Source: Paenibacillus xylanivorans (lineage in GTDB: Bacteria > Bacillota > Bacilli > Paenibacillales > Paenibacillaceae). Taken from it: DNA of 64,000 nt. Positions 8,142-17,286 of this stretch are shown in pieces. The DNA is taken from positions 1 through 64,000 of the forward strand of contig NZ_LITU01000045.1 in assembly GCF_001280595.1 (NCBI RefSeq), written 5' to 3'. The notes beneath the pieces were generated by a model. It made no database searches. It was not told where the DNA came from and worked only from the letters and a program-made list of their open reading frames with translations. Each line of letters begins with the position of its first letter. Positions within the stretch are counted from its first letter, which is position 1. The position numbers were made by a program, and so were the translations under genes.

Positions 8142-9428
8142 TTACTTGATTTTGCTGTCAACGTTCTTCGCAGCTTCATCCAGAGCGCCTTTGACATCCT
8201 GTTTGCCAAGCAGCACTTTTTCCAGCGCCTTGGTGAATTCTTCAACAAACACAGGTCCGTTTGTAGAACGCATGGTTACCGGTTTTTTAGCATAATCCAT
8301 CATTTCGATGACCGGTTTGTCTGCTACTTCTTTGGCTTTGACTTCATCCAGTTCTTTCACAGTCGCTGGCAATACTTTGCCGTTCGCAGAGCGAAGCTTC
8401 TGTGCATCTGTACCCGAGAGCCATTTTACCAGTTCGTATGCAGCTTCTTTATTTTTACCAGCTGCGTTAATCGCCCAACCTGCACTTGCGATGATGCTTG
8501 AACGAGTACCGTCCGTATTTTGCGGAATCAGTGCAGAACCATATTGAACATCGGATTTGTCGAGGTCACCCTTGATCCAACGACCTGTAATCATCATGGC
8601 GAGCTTGTCTGTCATGAACATCGATGAATCTCCGCCAAGTGTTTCGGAATCCAATGGCGTCGGGGATACACGGCTGTCTCCTTGAGACCAGGAAACGTAT
8701 TGATCCATCGCCGCAATCGTTTTGTCACTGTTCATGTAACCTTCGGCAGCCGTTCCATCCTCATTCGCTATATCTGTACCGTAATCCCACAGGTACGTAT
8801 AGATTGGATATTCCCATTTGCCTGCGTTGAATCCAAATTGCGTATATTTTTTACCATCTTTTTTGGTCAGTTTTTGTGCAGTTGCAATCATGTCATCCCA
8901 TGTCCACTCATCTGTTGGATAAGGGATTCCCGCTTCGTCAAACATGCGTTTGTTGTACCACAGAGCAAGTGGGTTGAAATCTTTAGGCAAATAATATTGT
9001 TTGCCTTCGATTTTCATATTTTCAATGAGATCCTTTTGGAAAATATCCAGATTAAACGCAGTGTCTTTGCTCAAATAATCGTCAAGTGGCTCAATTACAC
9101 CTTTATCAACGTATTTGTAGTAGTCACCTTCACCAACCAGGAATACGTCTGGTGCTTGACCGGCTGCCAGAGATGTTGTGAGCTTCGTTCCATAACCTTC
9201 ACTCGGAATTGGCTCAAACTTCACTTCGATATCCGGATGTGCCGCATTAAACTCTTCAGCAAGCTTCACTTCATCCGCACCGGAGTTGACATCTCCCCAA
9301 ACCGAGAAGGTAAGCTTCACCTTTTCTGCTTTACCTCCTTCTGCACTGTTGCTTCCACCTGAAGAGCAGGCAGACAGTACCAAAACCAAAACAAGCATCA
9401 TGACCAAACTTGCGGACCCTTTTTTCAT
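8142..9428 (-). CDS. Sugar-binding lipoprotein of the alpha-glucoside importer
   Basis: A 428-residue extracellular solute-binding protein (family 1). The N-terminal signal peptide ends in the lipobox LSAC (cysteine at about residue 21), followed by a Ser/Gly linker. The mature part has the SBP_bac_1 look, including DVFLVGEGDYYKYVDKGVI and the C-terminal SGTDAQKL region. It should deliver maltose, kojibiose, nigerose, isomaltose or similar glucosides to the two permeases. The start at 9428 follows GGGAGGTCATTCAA. It lies 27 bases after the GH65 gene. Confidence 0.9.
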   Translation of the reverse strand: MKKGSASLVMMLVLVLVLSACSSGGSNSAEGGKAEKVKLTFSVWGDVNSGADEVKLAEEFNAAHPDIEVKFEPIPSEGYGTKLTTSLAAGQAPDVFLVGEGDYYKYVDKGVIEPLDDYLSKDTAFNLDIFQKDLIENMKIEGKQYYLPKDFNPLALWYNKRMFDEAGIPYPTDEWTWDDMIATAQKLTKKDGKKYTQFGFNAGKWEYPIYTYLWDYGTDIANEDGTAAEGYMNSDKTIAAMDQYVSWSQGDSRVSPTPLDSETLGGDSSMFMTDKLAMMITGRWIKGDLDKSDVQYGSALIPQNTDGTRSSIIASAGWAINAAGKNKEAAYELVKWLSGTDAQKLRSANGKVLPATVKELDEVKAKEVADKPVIEMMDYAKKPVTMRSTNGPVFVEEFTKALEKVLLGKQDVKGALDEAAKNVDSKIK

Positions 9429-9455
9429 TTGAATGACCTCCCACATGAATTTATA

Positions 9456-11786
9456 TTAAACCAAGGTTTGAAACCGTTTGCTGAAAGTAACTTGCTGACC
9501 AGACAGAAGGAGAGAAATTTCTTCCTCTGCATCACTCTCGATTAGAATACCCTCCGCCGTGATTGTGATATGCAACAACTGGTTTTGCCAGTAGAGCGGG
9601 AATTTCAGACTGCTCCAGGACTCAGGTAGCTTTGGATCGAGATGAAGCTGGCCATCCAACATACGAACTCCGGCAAATCCCATCACAACACATTCCCATA
9701 TTCCGCCCAGTGAAGCTGAGTGGATGCCTGCATCCGAAGAGTGCATATGCGGTCCCAGATCAATCTCGGACGCTCGACGGAACAGATCGTAAGCGAGCGG
9801 ACGATTACCGAAGTCACTGGCAAGAATACTGTGCGTCGACAGGGACAATGAGGAATCATGCAACGTTTTTTCCTCGTAGTAATCGTAGTTGGCACGTTTG
9901 ATATCAGGTTCGAATTTATTCTCAAGCAGGAAGAATAGCATCATGATGTCAGCCTGCTTCGAAATTTGCATTTCACCAACCTGATCCAGGTTGTAGTCAT
10001 TGAAGATGCTGGCGACTTTCGTCTGATTTTTGTAAGGGGTAAGATCAATGACTTTCTTCTGCAAGTAGGTATCATCTTGTGGAATAAGTCCTTGTTCATT
10101 CGGCCCTGGCAGATACATTTGATCCAGCTTGTTCCATGCTTCCCGAGCGGATGTCAGGTCAAGCTTCGCAGACAATGCCTTGAGCAATTCAGGTTTTTCC
10201 TGCTGAAGCTTTTCATAATATTGAATGGCCAGTTCCATATTGAAGTGAGCCATATGATTGGTGAATGCATTGTTGTCCACATGCTCCTTATACTCATCCG
10301 GTCCAACAACCTCATTGATGTGATAGCGGCCTTTGTTCTCATCCCACTCCAGACGGCTGGCCCAGAATGTGGCTGTATCAAAAATGATCTCGTAGCCATA
10401 TTGATCCATGAACGCCTCATCGCCTGTAGACTGGACGTAATGCCAAACGGCATAAGCGATGTCAGAGGTAATATGCTGTTCAATGAAGCCGGACCAGATC
10501 TTCGTCTGCTCTCCGGTTACGATATCTACATCTCCCCATACCGGTGTAACTTCGCCATCTTCGATCCAGGCTGCTTCCCACGGATACATGGCTCCTTCGA
10601 ATCCGTTCTCCTTGGCTTTGCTTCTAGCTCCATCCAACCCCTGATATCGATATTCCAGCAAGGATCTTGCGATTTTGGGATTACTGTAGATGAAGAATGG
10701 AAGGATGAAGATTTCCGTATCCCAAAAGGAATGTCCCTTGTACCCTTCACCGCTTAATCCTTTCGCCCCGATTCCCATACGATTATCATGAGCAGGTGTC
10801 ATAATGACGAGGTGATAGATGGCGAAACGGATGGCAAGCTGGTCATATCCACTTGTGCTGTCCACTTCAATGTTGTACGTGGACCAAGTATCCGCCCAGG
10901 CGTTAGCGCTTTCACGAAACAGCTGATCATACCCTTTTTGCGACTCTTGCTTCAGCTCCGTCAGCGCCGATTCACGCATTTGCTCCAGTGAATATCCACC
11001 GTTGTTGTAAACCAGATCGCGGCTAGTATGCACATTCGAGATTTTTTCCAATGTTACCGATTGTCCGGCTTCCACGGTTACTGTGCCTTCGATCCCTACC
11101 TTGCGGCGTCCCATCGTTTGACGCAATTCTGGCTCAACCTTTGCACCATTCAGTTGCCAGTGGTGCACCGTATTGGTTACAAAATCAACAACCGATTGTG
11201 TCGTCGTTGACGTCATTTGAATATAAGTCTTTTCAAATATCCGTTTTTCGCCTTCCGTGAAATGCTGCGCACCCGAGTTCGTCCATTGTCCATTAATACC
11301 GGATGCAATGTGAACACGCGCTTGACCATCCAGCGGCTTGATGCTTACAGATGAACCAACCAGATGACGGTTACTCAAGGAAACAAAGCGACGGAATTGA
11401 AGTTCAAAGCTTTCTCCTGTCGGGCTCTGCCATACCACGTTACGGGTTAGCTCACCGTTCTTGAGATTCAGTTGACGACTGTAGCTGATCGTTCTTCCTT
11501 TTTCCAAGCTGAAGGTTTCCCCATTGAGGGTGATTGAAAGTTCTGTAACATCCGCTGCATTAGGGAGTTCTGTTACCTCATGCTCATCAAATTTATTGAA
11601 GGTTCCGGCTACGAACCAGTTCCGAACCTGTCCAACATAATTTTCGTCCGTTGCCGAGCGAAGTCCCATGTAGCCGTTTCCAATTGAGAGCACAGCTTCG
11701 CCTTTCCCTTGATGAGCCGGATCAAACCCGGTTTCAGTTACCAGCCAGTTACTCCATTCTCCTTGTCCTGCATCATAATTCAGCAA
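9456..11786 (-). CDS. GH65 disaccharide phosphorylase, maltose phosphorylase-like
   Basis: The 776-residue cytoplasmic protein is a GH65 inverting phosphorylase, splitting an alpha-glucosyl disaccharide with phosphate into glucose and beta-glucose 1-phosphate. Layout is an N-terminal beta-sandwich, the (alpha/alpha)6 barrel from about residue 320, and a small C-terminal beta domain. The general acid is Glu498 in VVGPDEYKEHVDNNAFTNHM. The phosphate site is likely the late STHS segment (SLSLSTHSI). Maltose phosphorylase is the best guess; kojibiose, nigerose or trehalose phosphorylase cannot be excluded by eye. Translation starts at a TTG at 11786 behind AGGGGGAATACACA. Two LacI-type operators lie upstream, and pgmB follows in the same locus. 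Confidence 0.88.
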   Translation of the reverse strand: MLNYDAGQGEWSNWLVTETGFDPAHQGKGEAVLSIGNGYMGLRSATDENYVGQVRNWFVAGTFNKFDEHEVTELPNAADVTELSITLNGETFSLEKGRTISYSRQLNLKNGELTRNVVWQSPTGESFELQFRRFVSLSNRHLVGSSVSIKPLDGQARVHIASGINGQWTNSGAQHFTEGEKRIFEKTYIQMTSTTTQSVVDFVTNTVHHWQLNGAKVEPELRQTMGRRKVGIEGTVTVEAGQSVTLEKISNVHTSRDLVYNNGGYSLEQMRESALTELKQESQKGYDQLFRESANAWADTWSTYNIEVDSTSGYDQLAIRFAIYHLVIMTPAHDNRMGIGAKGLSGEGYKGHSFWDTEIFILPFFIYSNPKIARSLLEYRYQGLDGARSKAKENGFEGAMYPWEAAWIEDGEVTPVWGDVDIVTGEQTKIWSGFIEQHITSDIAYAVWHYVQSTGDEAFMDQYGYEIIFDTATFWASRLEWDENKGRYHINEVVGPDEYKEHVDNNAFTNHMAHFNMELAIQYYEKLQQEKPELLKALSAKLDLTSAREAWNKLDQMYLPGPNEQGLIPQDDTYLQKKVIDLTPYKNQTKVASIFNDYNLDQVGEMQISKQADIMMLFFLLENKFEPDIKRANYDYYEEKTLHDSSLSLSTHSILASDFGNRPLAYDLFRRASEIDLGPHMHSSDAGIHSASLGGIWECVVMGFAGVRMLDGQLHLDPKLPESWSSLKFPLYWQNQLLHITITAEGILIESDAEEEISLLLSGQQVTFSKRFQTLV

Positions 11787-11820
11787 TGTGTATTCCCCCT
11801 ATGTCTATCTTATGTTGTAT

Positions 11821-11834
11821 CCGAAACGTTTTGG
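11821..11834. promoter_or_regulatory. LacI-type operator 1 before the GH65 gene
   Basis: CCGAAACGTTTTGG is a near-perfect 14-bp palindrome 35 bases upstream of the GH65 TTG start. It differs from the second copy by one base and matches the copy before lacI in reverse orientation. Confidence 0.75.
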
Positions 11835-11852
11835 ATTTGATTGAAAATAATA

Positions 11853-11866
11853 CCGAAACGTTTCGG
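11853..11866. promoter_or_regulatory. LacI-type operator 2 before the GH65 gene
   Basis: CCGAAACGTTTCGG is a perfect 14-bp palindrome centred 32 bases (about three helical turns) from operator 1, so two dimers could bind the same face. The central CG pair is typical of LacI-family sites. Confidence 0.78.
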
Positions 11867-11942
11867 ATTTAATAAAACATTTCGGTTCTCTCTTCATCTC
11901 GTTCATTTTGCAATCCCTCGCGAACAATATTCTCAGCTAAAC

Positions 11943-12959
11943 TCAGCGACCTGGTTTGGCTGTCGAGGATCTCAAAACCAATTCATTTTGCAAAATATTA
12001 AATTTGGGGCTGTCTTCCGATCTCAGCATGCCCATCAGCAGGTTTGCAGCTTCATGTCCCAACTGATACATGTTCTGTCCGATGGTGGTGAGCGGTGGTT
12101 GAAAATAGGCGGCTGTTGGAATGTCGTCAAATCCCACTACAGACAATTCATCTGGTATAGAGATGCCTAGTTCATTCGCAGCCTTCATTACACCCAGAGC
12201 CATCATGTCGCTTGCACAGAAGATTGCGGTAATTTCCGGATAAGCCTTCAACAACTCTGAAGCTTGCTGCTGTGCTTCTTCTTCCGTGAAATTCCCATTT
12301 ACGATCCATTCAGGCTTCAAGCTCAATCCTGCATTTCGCATTGCATCGGAATATCCTTCATAGCGCTCCTTGGATACAAATGCCTCGGGGTACCCGTTCA
12401 CCATGGCAATCTGCCGATGACCCAAACCAATAAGGTGCTCTACAGCAGTCTGTGCACTTTGTTTGTGATTCGTTGATACAAAACCAACATACTCACTGTG
12501 AATGGGTATATCAATCAATACACAAGGGATGTCACTATCCAATACTTCCTGCAAATACGGATCATCCGTCTTCACACCCTGAAGAATGACACCATCCACT
12601 TTTCGTTCCCTACACAGCTGTGTGTACGTTTTCATCTTTTGCTTCGCTGTATTTGTGCTGAACAAAATCAGATCATAATCCGAATTGGCAGCGCTATCAT
12701 TAATACCGCAAAGCACTTCGAATACAAAGTTGTTATCGATGTTTTTGTACGTCATGCCAGATACGAGCAACCCCAGCGTTTTGGTTTCCTTCATGACCAG
12801 GCCTCTCGCTAGACCATTTGGACTATAGTTCAGGGTTTCGGCGGCTTCTTTAATCAGTTTGCGCGTACTATCGCTGACGTCCGAGTACCCATTCAGAGCT
12901 CTGGATACGGTCGTAATCGAAAATCCCGTCATTTGTGATATGTCTTTGATTGTAGCCAA
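11943..12959 (-). CDS. LacI-family regulator of the alpha-glucoside locus
   Basis: The 338-residue repressor has an N-terminal helix-turn-helix (ATIKDISQMTGFSITTVSRALNG), a hinge near residue 50, and a periplasmic-binding-type sensor domain. I place the start at a TTG at 12959, six bases after GGAGGA; an upstream ATG would add an unrelated basic extension through the operator. The operator at 12970-12983 covers the ribosome site, suggesting tight self-control. The same motif precedes the GH65 gene, so it should control uptake and phosphorolysis of alpha-glucosides. The gene is upstream of and in the same direction as its target operon. Confidence 0.9.
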   Translation of the reverse strand: MATIKDISQMTGFSITTVSRALNGYSDVSDSTRKLIKEAAETLNYSPNGLARGLVMKETKTLGLLVSGMTYKNIDNNFVFEVLCGINDSAANSDYDLILFSTNTAKQKMKTYTQLCRERKVDGVILQGVKTDDPYLQEVLDSDIPCVLIDIPIHSEYVGFVSTNHKQSAQTAVEHLIGLGHRQIAMVNGYPEAFVSKERYEGYSDAMRNAGLSLKPEWIVNGNFTEEEAQQQASELLKAYPEITAIFCASDMMALGVMKAANELGISIPDELSVVGFDDIPTAAYFQPPLTTIGQNMYQLGHEAANLLMGMLRSEDSPKFNILQNELVLRSSTAKPGR

Positions 12960-12969
12960 TTGCTTTCCT

Positions 12970-12983
12970 CCAAAACGTTTCGG
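12970..12983. promoter_or_regulatory. LacI-type operator overlapping the lacI ribosome site
   Basis: CCAAAACGTTTCGG, the same palindrome as before the GH65 gene with one base changed, overlaps the GGAGG of the lacI gene. Binding here would block its own expression. Confidence 0.72.
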
Positions 12984-13112
12984 ATTACTTATAGTTCTGA
13001 GTATACGGATTCGAGAGAAAAAATCAAGAACTTTTTTCGACATTATTTTCGCCTTTTTGTATCTCATGCGTCCCTTCCCTTATTCTGCCCGCATTCAGGA
13101 TGAAAAAAGGGT

Positions 13113-13153
13113 AAAAAAAAGATCTCCCGACTTTTAAATAAAGTCGGGAGATC
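13113..13153 (-). terminator. Terminator of the qox operon
   Basis: A 14-bp perfect stem (GATCTCCCGACTTT with its complement) around a 5-base loop is followed on the minus strand by eight T. It stands 20 bases past the qoxD stop and isolates the oxidase operon from lacI. Confidence 0.9.
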
Positions 13154-13172
13154 CCTACCTATTGCATAAAAC

Positions 13173-13502
13173 TTAATGTGCAACTGTATTGTTCAACATG
13201 ATCCAGATGGAACCAATAACGATGGTCAACATGATCAACAGACCAAAGATCAAAGCCATTACATTCCAACGTGGCTTCTCCGATTCACGGATATGCATGA
13301 AGAAGAAGAGTTGAACTACAAACTGAAGTCCTGCTGTTACCAGAACGACACTCAGCGTTGCTGTTCTGCCCATCATGTCATTCAGAACCACTACCAAAGG
13401 GACAATGGTCAGAACAACGGACAGAATGAAGCCGATGACATAGGACTTAAGTGAACCATGCTGTTCGTGGCCATGGGATTCATGTGAGTTATGCTCTGCC
13501 AT
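13173..13502 (-). CDS. qoxD: Quinol oxidase subunit IV
   Basis: A 109-residue three-helix membrane protein of the CyoD/QoxD family, an assembly and stability subunit of the heme-copper quinol oxidase. Membrane segments are at about residues 20-42, 47-70 and 79-102. The N-terminus is rich in histidine (HNSHESHGHEQHG), as in qoxC. The ATG begins directly after the qoxC stop codon with no gap, which points to translational coupling. Confidence 0.9.
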   Translation of the reverse strand: MAEHNSHESHGHEQHGSLKSYVIGFILSVVLTIVPLVVVLNDMMGRTATLSVVLVTAGLQFVVQLFFFMHIRESEKPRWNVMALIFGLLIMLTIVIGSIWIMLNNTVAH

Positions 13503-14123
13503 CTACATCACCCCCATCAGATAGACGATCGACAGGAGGAAAATCCAGACGACGTCCAAGAAGTGCCAGTACAAGCTGATTACGTTGATTTTACCGCGAG
13601 TGACATCGGTAATTCCACGTTTTTTCAGTTGCAGCATCAATCCAATCATCCAGATCAGACCGAGCGATACGTGAAGTCCGTGAGTACCCACAAGGGTGAA
13701 GAATGCACCAGAAGATGCACTCGTTGTATAACTGAACCCTTCATGAATCAACTCAATAAACTCCGTTACTTCCAAGGCGATAAAGCTCGCACCCAGAACA
13801 GCTGTAACTGCCAGCCAGCTGATTAATTGCTTCACCTTGCCCTGATTCATGGCAAGGACCGCAAGTCCACTTGTAAATGAACTTGTGAGCAAGATAAATG
13901 TCTCGGCAATAACGCCAGGCATTTTGATCAATTCAGACAACACGGGTCCGCCCGCCGAATTGTCACGCAACACAATAAAGGTTGCGAACAATACGGAGAA
14001 CAGGATAACGTCGGAAATCAGGAAGAACCAGAATCCGAGTATTTTTAATTCTTGCGGGTCATGGTGACCATGGTCATGATCATGTGCATGGTCATGACCG
14101 TGCTTCGCGGCTGCTTGAGCCAT
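13503..14123 (-). CDS. qoxC: Quinol oxidase subunit III
   Basis: The 206-residue product is a five-helix subunit III (CyoC/QoxC type). It contains the family stretch THGLHVSLGLIWM and the late WHFLDVVWIFLL. The N-terminus holds an unusual His/Asp cluster (HGHDHAHDHDHGHHD, residues 8-22) before the usual subunit fold. The ATG follows the qoxB TAA with no gap; an AGGGGGT inside the qoxB end serves as ribosome site. Confidence 0.92.
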   Translation of the reverse strand: MAQAAAKHGHDHAHDHDHGHHDPQELKILGFWFFLISDVILFSVLFATFIVLRDNSAGGPVLSELIKMPGVIAETFILLTSSFTSGLAVLAMNQGKVKQLISWLAVTAVLGASFIALEVTEFIELIHEGFSYTTSASSGAFFTLVGTHGLHVSLGLIWMIGLMLQLKKRGITDVTRGKINVISLYWHFLDVVWIFLLSIVYLMGVM

Positions 14124-16094
14124 TTATACCGACCCCCTTAACGACGCTTCGGTACGCTTAATTTCGTCAACCGGAATATAATAATCCGTATCGTATGAGA
14201 ATGAACGAGCAATCATGCAGATCCCTACGCCAGCGAGTCCAAGAATTGCCATCCACAGCCATCCGAATACAAAGCCGAAACCGGCGATGAACCAGAATAT
14301 AGACATGATGAACGGAATCGCGGAATTTTTAGGCATATGAATCGGCTCAAGCGGCTGTTCAGGTGGATAGATTCCTTTGGCACGACGTTCTTTCTCTTCC
14401 CACCACTCATCAATATCATCTCCGCGCGGTGTAATGGCGAAGTTATATTCAGGAGCAGGTGAAGGAATCGACCACTCGAGCGTACGACCACCCCAAGGAT
14501 CGCCGGATGCTTTGAGTGATTTGTATTTCCGGACACCGTCTGCGATTTGTGCAACCTGGAACAAGAATCCGACACCCATCAGGAATGCCCCGATTGTGGA
14601 TACAAAGTTCAGTTCCCACCAGCCGGTATCCCAGCCATAGGTGCTCAGACGACGTGTCATACCCATCAAACCGACAGCGTACTGCGGCATGAAGCAGACA
14701 TAGAAACCGATATTCCAAGTCCAGAAAGCCCATTTGCCCAGTTTTTCTGGGAGTTGGAATCCGAACATTTTAGGCCACCAGTAGTACAGACCTGCAAAGT
14801 ATCCGAATACTACGCCACCAATCAATACTTGGTGGAAGTGGGCAATCAGGAAGTAACTGTTGTGGAACTGGAAGTCAGCAGGTGCGACGGACAACATGAC
14901 TCCCGTCATACCACCGACGATGAAGCATGGTATAAATGCCAATGTCCATAGCATCGGGGTATCCATGCGTATCCTACCCCTGAACATCGTAAACAGCCAG
15001 TTAAATATCTTAACCCCTGTTGGTATGGCAATCAACATCGTTGTTATGGCGAAGAATGCATTAACGTCCGCTCCCGAACCCATCGTGAAGAAGTGATGCG
15101 CCCATGTAAAGAAGGACAGGAAGCTAATGATCAGCATCGCAAATACCATCGATTTGTAACCAAACAATTTTTTCTTCGAGAATGTACTTACAATCTCGGA
15201 GAACACACCGAATGCCGGCAAGACAACGATATATACCTCAGGGTGACCCCACATCCAGATCAAGTTGATATACATCATCGGATTACCGCCCAAATCAAGT
15301 GTGAAGAAATGCGCCCCGGCAAACCTGTCGAGGAAGAGCAATGCAAGTGTCACGGTCAAGATTGGGAATGCAAACAGAATGATAATACAAGTGGAGAATA
15401 CCGACCATGTAAACATCGGCATTTTCATCCATTTCATGCCTGGCGCACGCATTTTAATGATGGTAACCAGGAAGTTGATACCGGTAGCCAGGGAACCGAT
15501 ACCCGAAATCTGAATACCCCATATATAGAAGTTCTGTCCCACCCCCGGGCTATGCGATAGCTCCGATAAAGGCGGATAACTGAGCCAGCCTGCGTCCGGT
15601 GAACCACCGATAACGAAGGACAGGTTGAACAGCATTGCTCCCAGGAAGAATAACCAGAAGCTCAATGCATTCAGGAACGGGAACGCAACGTCCCTTGCCC
15701 CGATTTGAAGCGGTACAATAACATTAAATAAACCGAACATAAACGGCATCGCCATGAACAGGATCATGATCGTACCATGAGTCGTAAAGACCTGATTATA
15801 ATGCTCGGGATGTAAGAAATCCATGTTAGGCATAGCTAGCTGAAGACGCATCATCAGTGCATCCACCCCACCACGGAAAAGCATGATGATGGAAGCAATA
15901 ATATACATAATACCGATCTTTTTGTGATCGACGGTAGTTAACCAGTTACGCCAGAGCCAGCCCCATTTTTTGAAATAAGTCAGCACCGCTACGATGGTAA
16001 TCATCGTAATTCCGATCGCCACGTCCGCACCATAAATCAGCGGATCACCGGTAACGAAAAACTCCGATGCAAACTCCTTAAGTCTCTCTAACAT
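14124..16094 (-). CDS. qoxB: Quinol oxidase subunit I
   Basis: The 656-residue catalytic subunit binds the low-spin heme and the heme-copper centre. Visible are FTTHGTIMILF (low-spin heme His), WMWGHPEVYIVVLPAFG (CuB His with the cross-linked Tyr), the WAHHFF pair of CuB histidines, and AHFHQVL with the other heme ligands. The length and extra C-terminal helices are those of quinol-type (QoxB/CyoB) enzymes. It reduces oxygen to water using menaquinol and pumps protons. It begins 21 bases after qoxA behind GGAGGCCCCCA. Confidence 0.95.
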   Translation of the reverse strand: MLERLKEFASEFFVTGDPLIYGADVAIGITMITIVAVLTYFKKWGWLWRNWLTTVDHKKIGIMYIIASIIMLFRGGVDALMMRLQLAMPNMDFLHPEHYNQVFTTHGTIMILFMAMPFMFGLFNVIVPLQIGARDVAFPFLNALSFWLFFLGAMLFNLSFVIGGSPDAGWLSYPPLSELSHSPGVGQNFYIWGIQISGIGSLATGINFLVTIIKMRAPGMKWMKMPMFTWSVFSTCIIILFAFPILTVTLALLFLDRFAGAHFFTLDLGGNPMMYINLIWMWGHPEVYIVVLPAFGVFSEIVSTFSKKKLFGYKSMVFAMLIISFLSFFTWAHHFFTMGSGADVNAFFAITTMLIAIPTGVKIFNWLFTMFRGRIRMDTPMLWTLAFIPCFIVGGMTGVMLSVAPADFQFHNSYFLIAHFHQVLIGGVVFGYFAGLYYWWPKMFGFQLPEKLGKWAFWTWNIGFYVCFMPQYAVGLMGMTRRLSTYGWDTGWWELNFVSTIGAFLMGVGFLFQVAQIADGVRKYKSLKASGDPWGGRTLEWSIPSPAPEYNFAITPRGDDIDEWWEEKERRAKGIYPPEQPLEPIHMPKNSAIPFIMSIFWFIAGFGFVFGWLWMAILGLAGVGICMIARSFSYDTDYYIPVDEIKRTEASLRGSV

Positions 16095-16115
16095 TGGGGG
16101 CCTCCTTTCGAATCT

Positions 16116-17081
16116 TTAGTTAGCACTCTTGTCCACGTCGTTCGTAGTAATTTCTTTGGTACCTGAAGCTTCATCCGAACTTCCACCGTGCTTGCTGTGA
16201 GCACTTTGACCGTCAATAACATACTTGGTCACGATGTCCTGGAACAGCCCTTCAGGGAAGGAAGAATAATAAGCTACATTGCTTGTTCCCGGTTCAGCCA
16301 GAGTTTTATATGTCTCTTGCGTCAGCGGTTGGGATTGTTGTTTCACTTCATTCACCCATTTGTCGAAGTCTTCTTCCGAAGTAGCATTGACATCAAAGCG
16401 CATTTGGGCGAAGTGTTCCCCGGTAAAGTTGGCACCTGAACCCCAATATTGACCTTCATGATCAGCTTGCAAGTACAAGGTCATCGCCATACCCGACATT
16501 GTATAAATTTGTCCACCAAGCTGCGGAATCCAGAACGAGTTCATCGGTGAATCCGCGGTGAGCTCAAATTTTACGGGCCGGTCTGCCGGGATATTCAACG
16601 TGTTGACCGTTGCAATACCTTGCTCCGGATACATAAACAACCATTTCCAGTCCAGTGAAGAAACTTGAATGGTAACCGGTGCTTTCTCGGAAGCCAATGG
16701 CTTCGAAGGTTCCAGATCATAGGTGTAGCGAATCGTTACAACCGCCAGCAACCCAATAATAATAATCGGAACGGTCCACCAGATAGCCTCCGCTTTTGTG
16801 CTATGAGACCAATTAGGCTCATATGCAGATTTATTGTCCGGTTTGTCGCGGTAACGCCATACAATTACAGCAGACAAAATCAATACAGGCACAATAACGA
16901 CTGCACACAGAATTGTCGAAATGACAATCAAATCTCTCTGCGAAGCGCCAACAGGCCCTTTCGGATCCAGAACAACGTACTGCCCGCCTGCCAGCATTGG
17001 CCAGACAATCAATGCAATTGTAACCAACGTCAGGACAACCGGAATGATTATCCGAATTAGCGACCTAGGTTTCTTGTTCAT
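16116..17081 (-). CDS. qoxA: Quinol oxidase subunit II
   Basis: The 321-residue subunit II has two membrane segments (about 10-30 and 50-72) and an outer cupredoxin domain with WIPQLGGQIYTMSGM. The CuA ligands of cytochrome c oxidases (Cys pair, His) are absent, so it is a quinol oxidase. DPKGPVG marks the mature start as in Bacillus QoxA, but the lipobox cysteine is replaced (LAGGQ rather than GGC), so the usual lipid anchor looks lost. The C-terminal tail is Ser/Asp-rich. It is the first gene of the operon, behind AAGGAGAGGGGATCAAG. Confidence 0.92.
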   Translation of the reverse strand: MNKKPRSLIRIIIPVVLTLVTIALIVWPMLAGGQYVVLDPKGPVGASQRDLIVISTILCAVVIVPVLILSAVIVWRYRDKPDNKSAYEPNWSHSTKAEAIWWTVPIIIIGLLAVVTIRYTYDLEPSKPLASEKAPVTIQVSSLDWKWLFMYPEQGIATVNTLNIPADRPVKFELTADSPMNSFWIPQLGGQIYTMSGMAMTLYLQADHEGQYWGSGANFTGEHFAQMRFDVNATSEEDFDKWVNEVKQQSQPLTQETYKTLAEPGTSNVAYYSSFPEGLFQDIVTKYVIDGQSAHSKHGGSSDEASGTKEITTNDVDKSAN

Positions 17082-17210
17082 CTTGATCCCCTCTCCTTAA
17101 ATTCGCTCATACTGAAAAAACAGTATACTACTCTCTTCCTTCTAAAGATATCAGAAATGAGCAACTTTTTTGTTCATGTTAACAAATTTGTCGATTTTAC
17201 ACCTTAAATG

Positions 17211-17228
17211 TGTGAATTTTTTCTCACA
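17211..17228. promoter_or_regulatory. Imperfect dyad upstream of qoxA
   Basis: TGTGAATTTTTTCTCACA has FNR/Rex-like half-sites TGTGA and TCACA, but the spacer is 8 rather than 6 bases. It lies 130 bases before qoxA. It could be a redox-regulator site or chance in an AT-rich stretch. The rest of 17082-17282 shows only promoter-like AT-rich sequence. Confidence 0.25.
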
Positions 17229-17286
17229 AATCACTTGCACACTTGATATTTCCTCATTGTAATCTTTACACTTCAAGTCACAAAAT

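Noticed and set aside
9966..10757. Plus-strand open frame of 263 codons
   Set aside because: Antisense to the GH65 phosphorylase, whose catalytic motif lies in this interval.
17211..17228. Definite FNR or Rex site before qoxA
   Set aside because: Half-sites are right but the 8-base spacer does not fit the 6-base spacing of these regulators.
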